This document shows, one piece after another, positions 1-5,578 of a stretch of DNA of 5,705 nt. The stretch's first letter is position 1. Each line of letters starts with the position of its first letter. The translations under genes and the position numbers were made by a program. The notes beneath the pieces are model-generated. The model was not told where the DNA came from. It did no database searches and saw nothing but the letters and a program-made list of their open reading frames with translations. Source of the stretch: Spirochaetia bacterium (GTDB taxonomy: Bacteria > Spirochaetota > Spirochaetia > Treponematales > Breznakiellaceae); contig BOAV01000125.1 of NCBI GenBank assembly GCA_026002045.1, positions 1-5,705 of the forward strand, read 5' to 3'.

Positions 1-395
1 GTGCTGGTGGAAACCGCCGTCCAGGTTATGCCATCTGTGGAATACGCCATTTTCCCACTGCTCCCAACCGCGACAAACCTGCCGCCGCCGTAGCCTATGC
101 CGTAGATGGTGGTGGTGCCAAATGTGCTGGTGGAAACCGCCGTCCAGGTTATGCCATCTGTGGAATACGCTATTTTGCCACTGCCCCCGACTGCGACAAA
201 CGTGCCGCCGCCGTAGGCTATGCCGAAGATGGGGGTGGAGCCAAATGTGCTGTTGGATACCGCCGTCCAGGTTATACCATCTGTGGAATACGCCATTTTC
301 CCACTGTACCCAACCGCGACAAACCTGCCGCCGCCGTAGCCTATGCCCTCGATGTAGGTGTTGCCTAAGGTGCTGTTGGAAACCGCCGTCCAGGT
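1..395 (-). repeat. 123-bp (41-codon) tandem coding repeats
   Basis: The unit boundaries are 395-273, 272-150 and 149-27, with a partial fourth unit at 26-1. The period is exactly 123 bp throughout and in frame, as shown by the shared ACCGCCGTCCAG block at 13, 136, 259 and 382. Most of each unit is identical at the nucleotide level. Amino-acid differences concentrate at repeat positions 7, 10, 12, 14, 16, 19, 24, 30 and 34. Such units can gain or lose copies by slippage or recombination without breaking the frame. Confidence 0.93.
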
Positions 396-539
396 AGTGG
401 GATCGCCTGTTCCGCCACCACCACCTCCGCCGCCTCCACCGCTGTCGGTTGGGCAGCCCGTCAGAACCAATCCGAATAGCAGCATGGCGGCAATTGCGGC
501 TTTGCTGATAATCCCTGTCAGAACCATCTTCTTTTTCAT
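1..539 (-). CDS. Repeat-containing secreted lipoprotein, 3' part missing
   Basis: This minus-strand reading frame is open from ATG at 539 to the window edge, giving 179 complete codons. Residues 1-28 form a lipoprotein signal peptide: MKKK, a hydrophobic core, then the lipobox LTGC with Cys29 as the predicted lipidated residue. A short linker follows with ten consecutive glycines (about residues 34-43). From about residue 49 the protein is 41-residue tandem repeats, three complete and the start of a fourth. Each carries W-T-A-V, Y-G-G-G-[RT]-F-V-A-V-G and Y-S-T-D-G-I-T-W; the last resembles a shortened Asp-box (BNR) motif, so a beta-propeller-like fold is plausible but inferred. The ribosome-binding site GGGAG (complement 548-553) lies 8 nt before the ATG. 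The protein should be anchored in a membrane facing the periplasm or cell surface. Function and ligand are unknown. The C-terminus, repeat number and any further domain lie outside the window. Confidence 0.85.
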   Translation of the reverse strand, partial: MKKKMVLTGIISKAAIAAMLLFGLVLTGCPTDSGGGGGGGGGGTGDPTTWTAVSNSTLGNTYIEGIGYGGGRFVAVGYSGKMAYSTDGITWTAVSNSTFGSTPIFGIAYGGGTFVAVGGSGKIAYSTDGITWTAVSTSTFGTTTIYGIGYGGGRFVAVGSSGKMAYSTDGITWTAVSTS

Positions 540-575
540 AAAACAACTCCCTTTTTATAGTCCTGATGAATCGAA

Positions 576-601
576 TTACCCGCCCTAACAGGGGCGTGTA
601 A
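576..601 (-). promoter_or_regulatory. Hairpin in the predicted lipoprotein mRNA leader
   Basis: This is an imperfect inverted repeat: TTAC-C-CGCCC (576-585) and GGGCG-T-GTAA (592-601) pair around a 6-nt loop with one internal mismatch. It lies between the predicted transcription start (about 625) and the ribosome-binding site (548-553) of the repeat lipoprotein gene, so it would fold in that mRNA's leader. No U-tract follows, so it is not an obvious terminator. It could stabilise the mRNA or be a protein-binding site. Only the pairing is seen; any role is inferred. Confidence 0.4.
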
Positions 602-631
602 GCAAAATATCAGCTATAGATACTAAAAATT

Positions 632-660
632 ATAATAAACACCAAAGAGCTTTTTGTCAA
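632..660 (-). promoter_or_regulatory. Sigma70-type promoter of the repeat lipoprotein
   Basis: Read on the minus strand, TTGACA (complement 655-660) matches the -35 consensus fully. It is followed after 17 nt by TATTAT (complement 632-637), five of six matches to the -10 consensus. The predicted start near 625 gives a leader of about 85 nt. The -35 box overlaps that of the divergent promoter for the XRE regulator. Confidence 0.65.
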
Positions 661-682
661 GATTTTTAACAGCCTATAGCAT
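654..682 (+). promoter_or_regulatory. Candidate promoter of the XRE regulator gene
   Basis: TTGTCA (654-659, five of six matches to TTGACA) is followed after 17 nt by TAGCAT (677-682, four of six). Transcription would start near 689. This would leave the ATG at 690 essentially leaderless and favours translation from a downstream start. The -10 is weak. The -35 shares five base pairs with the -35 of the divergent lipoprotein promoter. Confidence 0.4.
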
Positions 683-704
683 TTAAAATATGGAAGGATA
701 TACC

Positions 705-711
705 GGGGTGA
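705..711 (+). promoter_or_regulatory. Ribosome-binding site that favours the ATG at 717
   Basis: GGGGTGA ends 5 nt before ATG 717, and its GGTGA pairs with the 3' end of 16S rRNA at suitable spacing. A second purine run, GGAAGGA (692-698), sits 9 nt before an in-frame GTG at 708, so that start is a real alternative. The ATG at 690 has no Shine-Dalgarno-like sequence upstream. Confidence 0.45.
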
Positions 712-716
712 ATACG

Positions 717-1022
717 ATGACCTTGCAGGAACTTTTTATCGCAAACCTGAAGGAGTACCGGAAGCTGCGGAAAATCTCCCAAATGGCGCTTGCCGAGGAG
801 TGCGAATCGGCCCAAACCTATATTTCCGAGCTGGAAATGGGGAAAAAAAGCCCCTCCCTGCTCATGGTGGAGCGTATTGCCTCAGCCCTTGGCATAGAAG
901 CGGTGTATTTGTTCAAGGATGAGCCTCCGCCGGAAGCCCGGAAGAACCTGAGCCATACCCAGAAGCAGGAAATGGCAGACCGGATGCAATCAGCTTTGAT
1001 TAAAATCATCGAAGATTATTAG
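717..1022 (+). CDS. XRE/Cro-cI family helix-turn-helix regulator
   Basis: This small cytoplasmic DNA-binding protein has 101 residues from ATG 717; in-frame starts at GTG 708 and ATG 690 would add 3 or 9 residues. The N-terminal two thirds (about residues 6-66) is a typical HTH_3 domain. It runs NLKEYRKLRKISQ, then the helix-turn-helix at about 21-47 (SQMALAEE...YISELEMGKKSPS), then VERIASALGIE. A proline-rich hinge (EPPPEA, about 69-74) leads to a predicted C-terminal helix ending in IIEDY, perhaps for dimerisation. No enzymatic, peptidase or toxin domain is visible. It is divergent from the repeat lipoprotein gene, with overlapping promoters, and convergent with the metal-importer operon. 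Regulating the lipoprotein or itself is the simplest hypothesis, but its targets cannot be read from the sequence. It does not resemble Fur/Zur or DtxR/TroR metal regulators. Confidence 0.9.
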   Translation: MTLQELFIANLKEYRKLRKISQMALAEECESAQTYISELEMGKKSPSLLMVERIASALGIEAVYLFKDEPPPEARKNLSHTQKQEMADRMQSALIKIIEDY

Positions 1023-1045
1023 CAGGGTCAACGCCTATGGCGCCT

Positions 1046-1065
1046 CCCATGATTTTGTCATGTGG
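1046..1065. other. Weak inverted repeat between convergent genes
   Basis: CC-CATGA and TCATG-T-GG pair across a TTTTG loop, with one bulged T. The repeat lies in the 68-bp gap where the XRE gene and the importer operon end head to head. A smaller hairpin, CGCC-TAT-GGCG, is at 1032-1042. Neither is followed by a convincing T-run on either strand, so a bidirectional terminator is only a possibility. Confidence 0.25.
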
Positions 1066-1090
1066 TTAAAATTCCTCGTCTTAAAATTTA

Positions 1091-1939
1091 TCAGCTTTTC
1101 TTTTTCCCCACCACCCGGCAAACAGAAACCGCCAGAAACACTATTGCCGCGATGATCACCGTCATGGCCCCCACGGGAACATCGAAGGTCCAGCCCAGGA
1201 CCAGGCCCCCAACGGAAAAGGCCGCGGAAAAGACGCAGCCCAAAAACATCATCCACCCCAGGCTGCGGGCAAAGGTCCCGGCGGTTCCCGCAGGGAGGGT
1301 GAGCATGGCAATGACCATCACGATTCCCACAAAGGTTTGGAGCAGAACGATGGCAACGGCGGTTATTGCGAGGAGGGCCAGGAAAAAAGCTTCGGAGTTC
1401 ACACCGCGGACACGGGCGAATTCTTCGTCAAAGGAAGACGCCTCAAGCTGGGGATAAAAGCGCCAAACCAAAAGAAGCACGATCACATCAAGGATGCCCA
1501 TGAGAAGAAGATCCCGGTTTGAAATAAGAAGAATATTTCCAAAGAGATAGGCCGATGGGTCCGTGTAGCCCGGTGTCTTTGCCATGAAGAGCACGCCTAG
1601 GCTCATGCCCACCGCCCAGATGGCGTTGATCACCGTGTCCTCCCGCTGCTTTGCCCGCAGCGATACTGCGCCGATGATAAAGGCCGAGAGGACCGCGAAG
1701 ATCAGCGCCCCCGCCATGGGTGGAAAGCCGGGGAGGATCTTCGCCGCCGAAAGGTACAGGGCCATGCCGATGCCCCCCAGCACCGCGTGGGATACCGCCC
1801 CCGCAAGGCTCCCGATCCGCCGCACCGTTACTGCGGCCCCCAGTGTGCCGAAAAGTATTGATGACAAAAACCCCGCGTATAGGGCGTTTCTGATAAAGGG
1901 AAAATCCGGGCTGAAAAGCACCGCAATAAAACTGTTCAT
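1091..1939 (-). CDS. znuB: Zinc/manganese-type ABC transporter permease
   Basis: This is a 282-residue polytopic inner-membrane protein of the ABC-3 (ZnuB/TroC/MntB) family, at full family length. It forms the channel through which the metal released by the binding protein enters the cytoplasm. Family features visible are SHAVLGGIG (50-58), the conserved stretch around EDTVINAIWAVGMSLG (100-115), LFGN (132-135), the cytoplasmic FDEEFARVRG segment (170-179) thought to contact the ATPase, and VGIVMVIAMLTLPAGTA (204-220). About eight hydrophobic segments run through the chain, which ends in the basic tail GKKKS. The ATG overlaps the stop of the ATPase gene by 4 nt (ATGA). Its ribosome-binding site GAGG (complement 1947-1950) lies inside the end of the ATPase gene. 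It is the last gene of the operon. The family assignment is firm; zinc rather than manganese or iron is inferred. Confidence 0.9.
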   Translation of the reverse strand: MNSFIAVLFSPDFPFIRNALYAGFLSSILFGTLGAAVTVRRIGSLAGAVSHAVLGGIGMALYLSAAKILPGFPPMAGALIFAVLSAFIIGAVSLRAKQREDTVINAIWAVGMSLGVLFMAKTPGYTDPSAYLFGNILLISNRDLLLMGILDVIVLLLVWRFYPQLEASSFDEEFARVRGVNSEAFFLALLAITAVAIVLLQTFVGIVMVIAMLTLPAGTAGTFARSLGWMMFLGCVFSAAFSVGGLVLGWTFDVPVGAMTVIIAAIVFLAVSVCRVVGKKKS

Positions 1940-2733
1940 GAATGTTCCTCTTCGTCATCAAAACAACGGTCCGCAGCAATACTGTTTTCGTGAAGAACCC
2001 GTGTTGCTGCTGTGCGGTGCTGGACGATACCGTAGCGGTGGCCCTCCCCTTCGGCGCCGCCCATGCAGAGCGCCCGGTCGGTTAATGCGGAAACAAAATC
2101 CATGTCGTGGGTGACGATGAGGATCGTGACCCTGCCCTTCAGTTTTCCCAGGGTTTCAAATAAGCGCTCGGCGCTTTCGCGGTCCATGTTGGCGGTGGGC
2201 TCGTCGAGGATCAAAATTTCAGGCCGGGCAGCCAGGGCGCGGGCTACCAGAACCCGCCGCCGCTGTCCCCCGGAAAGCTGCCCAAAGGATCGATCCGCAA
2301 GATCGGCAATGTCCGCCTGTTTCATGGCTTCCTCTGCGGCGGCACGATCCGCTTTCCGGTATCCCCTGCGGGGCCGCAGCCGCCCCATGCGCACCACGTC
2401 CCGCACGGCAATGGGAAAGGCCCGGTCCAGCGGGGCCTGCTGGGGGACATAGCCCACCCGGTCAAGTCCCTGGGCTCCCGGCAAACCAAAAAGTTCTATC
2501 CTTCCCGCCTTTGGCTTTTCAAGACCCAGGAGCAGTTTGAGGACCGTGGTCTTGCCGGAACCATTGGGGCCCACAAGTGCGATAAACTCCCCCTGATGTA
2601 TATGGAAACCGGCGTTTTCCAGCACCTTTATCGGGCCATAGGAAAATGATACGCCGTCAAAGCGGAGACTGATCTGCCGCTCCACCGGATGCAGGGGATG
2701 GGGGGCCGCACTCTGCTTATCTGTTCCGTTCAT
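1936..2733 (-). CDS. znuC: Zinc/manganese-type ABC transporter ATPase
   Basis: This 265-residue cytoplasmic nucleotide-binding subunit powers metal import through the adjacent permease. The ATPase motifs are intact and in order: Walker A GPNGSGKT (55-62), Q-loop at Q98/Q99 (YVPQQ), signature LSGGQ (153-157), Walker B ILILDEP (173-179) with catalytic Glu178, and switch His209 (VTHD). Residues 1-22 form a short variable N-terminal extension before the usual strand LRFDGVSFSYG. The C-terminal tail after about 230 is rich in possible metal ligands (H232, H239, H248, C257, H264) and ends in an acidic run DDEEE. The start is supported by AAGGGG (complement 2740-2745) 6 nt upstream and by the ATGA overlap with the binding-protein stop. 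Its own stop overlaps the permease start in the same way. Zinc is the likely substrate by synteny and the subfamily sequence; manganese or iron cannot be excluded. Confidence 0.92.
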   Translation of the reverse strand: MNGTDKQSAAPHPLHPVERQISLRFDGVSFSYGPIKVLENAGFHIHQGEFIALVGPNGSGKTTVLKLLLGLEKPKAGRIELFGLPGAQGLDRVGYVPQQAPLDRAFPIAVRDVVRMGRLRPRRGYRKADRAAAEEAMKQADIADLADRSFGQLSGGQRRRVLVARALAARPEILILDEPTANMDRESAERLFETLGKLKGRVTILIVTHDMDFVSALTDRALCMGGAEGEGHRYGIVQHRTAATRVLHENSIAADRCFDDEEEHS

Positions 2734-3671
2734 TCTTTTCCCCTTGCCGCCTTTTTTAAAGCTTCACCCATAAGCCGGATATTGGCAAGCCAGTCCGGTG
2801 AAAGGGGGTCCAGGGCAACCAGTTCCGCGCCGATGCTCGCGGCGGCGGTCTGTGCGGCCTGCACCGGGAACTGGGCCTGCACAAAAATCGCCGCCGCCCC
2901 TTCCCGCCGGGCCTCTTCCATTATGCGCGTAAGGTCGCGGGGCCCCGGCTCCTTGCCGCCGGTTTCAATGGCCCGTTGTTCGATGCCGAACTCATCCAGA
3001 AAATATCCGAAGCTGGGGTGATACACAAAAACAAGGCTTCCCCGCAGGGGCGCAAGCTCCGTCCGCAGACGGCCGAATTCAACATCGATGTCATGAATCA
3101 AATCCGCATAATTCTCAGCATAAAGGGAAGCGCCCCCTTCATCAATCATTGACAGGGCATCCCGGATACGGGCGGCCATGATCTTCGCCGGTTCAGAACC
3201 CAGCCAGGTGTGGCGGTCAATATTACTGTCGTTATCATCATGATCCTCATCGCCATCATCCTCGTGTTCTTCAAGGCTGCGGAAATTTACCCCCGCAGTC
3301 CCGTCAACAATGATGAGCCGGGGAAACAGCGATTCTATTTTCGGCCATAGGCCGATTTCAAATTCCGTTCCCGAAAGAAGCCAGACCTGCGCCTCCGCCA
3401 ATGCGGTCATCTGTTTGGGGGTGGGCTCGTAGTTGTGGGGATTCTGCCCCGGTCCCACCAGAACCAGGGTTTGTACCCGATCCCCGCCGATACGTTCGAT
3501 AAACCAGGCCTGGGGGAGGATGCTGACCGCTATCCGCGGTCTGGCTACAAGCGGCTTGGCTGCAAGGGACTTTGAAGCAGAACCGCTACGGGAACATGAG
3601 CAAACCGGGAGAATGATTAACATTAATACTGCGCTCAAAAGAAACCGGGACATATACCGAAAACAGATCAT
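2730..3671 (-). CDS. znuA: Zinc/manganese-type ABC transporter binding lipoprotein
   Basis: This 313-residue cluster-9 (ZnuA/TroA) solute-binding protein captures the metal outside the inner membrane and delivers it to the permease. Residues 1-25 form a signal peptide with a hydrophobic core. The lipobox is best read as VCSC with Cys26 lipidated (Cys24 is a weaker option), so it is probably membrane-anchored. Predicted ligands are His79 (NPHNYEPTP), His154 (RHTWLGSEPAK), His218 (YHPSFGYF) and Asp288 (ALDPLS), the three-His-plus-Asp pattern of TroA. Between the first two His lies an acidic loop (134-152) with 12 Asp/Glu and two His, in the place of the His-rich loop of zinc-specific members. 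The start is supported by GAAGGTG (complement 3677-3683) 5 nt upstream. The ATG directly follows the TAG of the DUF1361 gene, and its TGA overlaps the ATPase start. The family is certain; the metal is inferred. Confidence 0.93.
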   Translation of the reverse strand: MICFRYMSRFLLSAVLMLIILPVCSCSRSGSASKSLAAKPLVARPRIAVSILPQAWFIERIGGDRVQTLVLVGPGQNPHNYEPTPKQMTALAEAQVWLLSGTEFEIGLWPKIESLFPRLIIVDGTAGVNFRSLEEHEDDGDEDHDDNDSNIDRHTWLGSEPAKIMAARIRDALSMIDEGGASLYAENYADLIHDIDVEFGRLRTELAPLRGSLVFVYHPSFGYFLDEFGIEQRAIETGGKEPGPRDLTRIMEEARREGAAAIFVQAQFPVQAAQTAAASIGAELVALDPLSPDWLANIRLMGEALKKAARGKE

Positions 3672-4343
3672 CTACACACCTTCGCCCCGCTTTTTTATCA
3701 GACGGAATGACCAGTAAAGCATATTCAAAAATAAGCCCATAAAGATGGTCATACCCCAGGTTGTCAGATGTTCAAAGGGATTAACAACCCGGTCGCTGAT
3801 GTCATACATTAATTCGAGCGGATCGGTTAAAATATCCCAGGTATTCCACCTGAGGTACCGGCCGATATAGATACCAAAACTTCCAATGAACAAAAATAAC
3901 GTTGACAGTATGGTAGTAAAAACCGGCTTCATAAATTTATTTAAGATACCTTCGATGTCCCAAAGGCTTAAGAAACCGAACAGTAATCCTGTCCAGGCGA
4001 ATGACAGTATCAATAACAAATCATACCAGATAGGCATGGAAAACTGGCGCCTTAAATAAAATAAATCGGTTAAGATATATGGGGCGTTCGGAAAAAACAA
4101 AAGCCAGACAATTACCAGAAACCCTATTCTTATTTTCGATTTTTGAATCCACGGCTTAATGATGGCCAGACTGGTCAATGCCCAGGGGACAAAGGCCAGA
4201 AAGAGATTCCAGTTTAAAAACAGGAATGTCCGCCCTCCCGTATACATACACCTGAACACGGAAATACCCAAACAAAAAAGCGCCGACAGACACAAAAAAA
4301 CTGTTTCATGGAACCGGTTTGTCTCTTTGAGAATTTTAAACAC
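3672..4343 (-). CDS. DUF1361 family integral membrane protein
   Basis: This 223-residue membrane protein of unknown function has about six hydrophobic segments, near residues 13-31, 42-62, 72-88, 105-127, 140-160 and 195-214. Motifs I associate with DUF1361 are LNWNLFLAFVP (43-53), LLFFPNAPYILTDLFYL (81-97), WYDLLLI (106-112) and YIGRYLRWNTWDI (159-171). No catalytic or transport motif is recognisable. The start is GTG, with GGGGAG (complement 4353-4358) 9 nt upstream. It overlaps the end of the reductase gene by 8 nt, and its TAG abuts the ATG of the binding-protein gene. These junctions place it firmly in the metal-importer transcript. It is clearly more AT-rich than its neighbours: 26 of 60 bases are G or C at 3781-3840 and 21 of 60 at 3901-3960, against 46 of 60 at 2221-2280 in the ATPase. 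Part of this may be membrane-protein codon use; separate ancestry is possible. Confidence 0.85.
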   Translation of the reverse strand: MFKILKETNRFHETVFLCLSALFCLGISVFRCMYTGGRTFLFLNWNLFLAFVPWALTSLAIIKPWIQKSKIRIGFLVIVWLLFFPNAPYILTDLFYLRRQFSMPIWYDLLLILSFAWTGLLFGFLSLWDIEGILNKFMKPVFTTILSTLFLFIGSFGIYIGRYLRWNTWDILTDPLELMYDISDRVVNPFEHLTTWGMTIFMGLFLNMLYWSFRLIKKRGEGV

Positions 4344-5541
4344 TATTCTTTTCTCCCCTACCCCTTCCTAAAAACTTGCGGCCAATGGCAATACCCGCCC
4401 GGAACCAAAAGGGCTCCATCTTCTTCCGTACGATTTCCAGATTTTTAATGATGGGCAGATGCTGGGGACAATGGCTTTCGCATTTTCCGCATTTAACACA
4501 ATGACCCGGACTGCCGGTCTTTTCCGAGATAACCCCGGTACTGGTGATAAACTGCTGCATCCCCGCAACATAGCCGATGGAGAAGGTAGCGTTGTATCCG
4601 GCAAAGCAGCCGGGAATATTCACCCCCTTTGGACAGGGCATGCAGTAGTTACAGCCGGTGCAGCGGATCCGGTAGGCTTTATTGATCACCTCAAGGACCT
4701 GACGGTACACATCCTTATCCCCTTCGGCAAGCATCCCCGGCAGGGCCTTGTCCGCAAGCCGCATGTTTTCTTCCAGCTGCGCCATATTGGACATCCCCGA
4801 AAGGAGGAGGCTCACCTCATTTTGATTCCACACCCAGTTGAGCCCCCAGGCCGCCGGAGACAGATCGGACCTGGCTTTTTTGAAAATCTCCACCGCATCC
4901 TTCGGCAGGGCATCGGCGAGTCTTCCCCCAAGCAGGGGTTCCATGATCACCACGGGCATCTTTTCCGCAGCCTTCCGTAAACCGGTGACCCCGGCCTGAA
5001 AATTTTCATCGGAATAGTTGTACTGGATCTGGCAGAATTCCCAAGGGTAATCATCGACAATCCTTAAAAAATCATCCTGCTTGCCGTGGTAAGAAAAACC
5101 GATCTGCCGGATTTGGCCGCTCTTCTTTTTTCCGGCGATCCAGTCCTCAATGCCCAAAGCCTTGAGCCTTTGCCACTGATCCGTATCGGTGAGCATGTGG
5201 AGGAGGTAATAGTCGATATAATTCGTCCGCAGCCGTTCCAGACTCTTGTTGAAGAATTTCTCAAAATCCTCTGAGCTCTTCGTCACTATCACCGGAAGCT
5301 TGGTGGCGATATACACCCTGTCCCGGACCTTGTTTTTTTCCAGAATGGTCCCCAGGGCTTCTTCACTGCCGGGATAGATGTAAGCGGTATCAAAATAGTT
5401 CATCCCTCCGGCGATAGCTGCCATCACCAGTTCCTCGGTCTTCCGCATATCTATACGCCCAAGGGCGCCGGGGAACCGCATACAGCCGTAACCCAAAACT
5501 GAAAGTTTATTCCCCGTTTTCTTGTCTATCCGGTACTGCAT
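4336..5541 (-). CDS. Aldo/keto reductase with C-terminal 4Fe-4S domain
   Basis: This is a 401-residue, probably cytoplasmic oxidoreductase. Residues 1 to about 285 form an aldo/keto reductase barrel. The usual catalytic tetrad is visible as Asp51 and Tyr56 (FDTAYIYPGSE), Lys81 (ATKLP) and His115 (YLLHML), so carbonyl reduction with a nicotinamide cofactor is expected; the substrate is unknown. The C-terminal domain has two cysteine clusters, C294-C297-C300-C303 (CTGCNYCMPCP) and C348-C351-C354-C358 (CVKCGKCESHCP), enough for two [4Fe-4S] centres as in ferredoxin-like proteins. This barrel-plus-Fe-S architecture is common in anaerobes and suggests electron exchange with a ferredoxin-like partner. 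The start is secure: GGAGGT (complement 5548-5553) lies 6 nt before the ATG. It is first in the five-gene block, and its stop codon overlaps the GTG start of the DUF1361 gene. The architecture is certain, but its role beside a metal importer is not evident. Confidence 0.92.
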   Translation of the reverse strand: MQYRIDKKTGNKLSVLGYGCMRFPGALGRIDMRKTEELVMAAIAGGMNYFDTAYIYPGSEEALGTILEKNKVRDRVYIATKLPVIVTKSSEDFEKFFNKSLERLRTNYIDYYLLHMLTDTDQWQRLKALGIEDWIAGKKKSGQIRQIGFSYHGKQDDFLRIVDDYPWEFCQIQYNYSDENFQAGVTGLRKAAEKMPVVIMEPLLGGRLADALPKDAVEIFKKARSDLSPAAWGLNWVWNQNEVSLLLSGMSNMAQLEENMRLADKALPGMLAEGDKDVYRQVLEVINKAYRIRCTGCNYCMPCPKGVNIPGCFAGYNATFSIGYVAGMQQFITSTGVISEKTGSPGHCVKCGKCESHCPQHLPIIKNLEIVRKKMEPFWFRAGIAIGRKFLGRGRGEKNSV

Positions 5542-5563
5542 TGACGGACCTCCATAATATCTC

Positions 5564-5578
5564 TATGATCTTATCATA
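5564..5578. promoter_or_regulatory. Palindrome over the operon promoter, candidate operator
   Basis: TATGAT-CTT-ATCATA is a perfect inverted repeat with 6-bp arms. It overlaps the likely -10 region of the reductase operon, and the next bases (5574-5589) form a second, imperfect AT-rich palindrome (TCAT...ATGA). The position suits a repressor site. The binding protein is unknown, and I cannot match it confidently to a Zur, Fur or PerR box. Confidence 0.35.

Larger units (their letters stand above)
1091..5541 (-). other. Predicted five-gene operon: reductase, DUF1361, metal importer
   Basis: All five minus-strand genes are joined without spacers: an 8-nt overlap, a 0-nt TAGATG junction, then two 4-nt ATGA overlaps. 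Each downstream gene still has its own Shine-Dalgarno sequence inside the preceding gene. A single transcript with translational coupling is the natural reading. I saw no intergenic promoter before the importer genes, although one inside the DUF1361 coding sequence cannot be excluded. Confidence 0.75.

Noticed and set aside
1..395. CRISPR-like or non-coding tandem array
   Set aside because: The period is 123 bp with no spacers, and it preserves a reading frame with meaningful protein motifs.
122..588. Plus-strand open frames rich in Cys, Arg, Trp or a proline run (122-397 and 358-588)
   Set aside because: They are the antisense of the repeat lipoprotein. The proline run is the complement of its poly-glycine linker, and the minus frame has a signal peptide, lipobox and ribosome-binding site.
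717..1022. XRE protein as the regulator of the metal importer (TroR- or Zur-like), or as an antitoxin
   Set aside because: It has no metal-binding residues or domains of those families and is convergent with the operon. No toxin-like partner adjoins it in the window.
1023..1090. Rho-independent terminator in the convergent gap
   Set aside because: The stems are short and no T-run follows on either strand, so only a weak inverted repeat is listed.
1488..1979. Second minus-strand frame of 163 codons overlapping permease and ATPase
   Set aside because: It is out of frame with both. Its Gly/His/Arg-rich product is an artefact of GC-rich coding sequence.
1062..2452. Plus-strand frames at 1062-1457, 1584-2114 and 2063-2452
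   Set aside because: They lie antisense to the permease and ATPase genes, show low-complexity Arg/Ala/Ser composition and have no recognisable domain.
4459..4980. Plus-strand frame of 173 codons
   Set aside because: It is antisense to the reductase, whose catalytic and Fe-S residues are intact over the same bases. No domain is visible in the antisense product.
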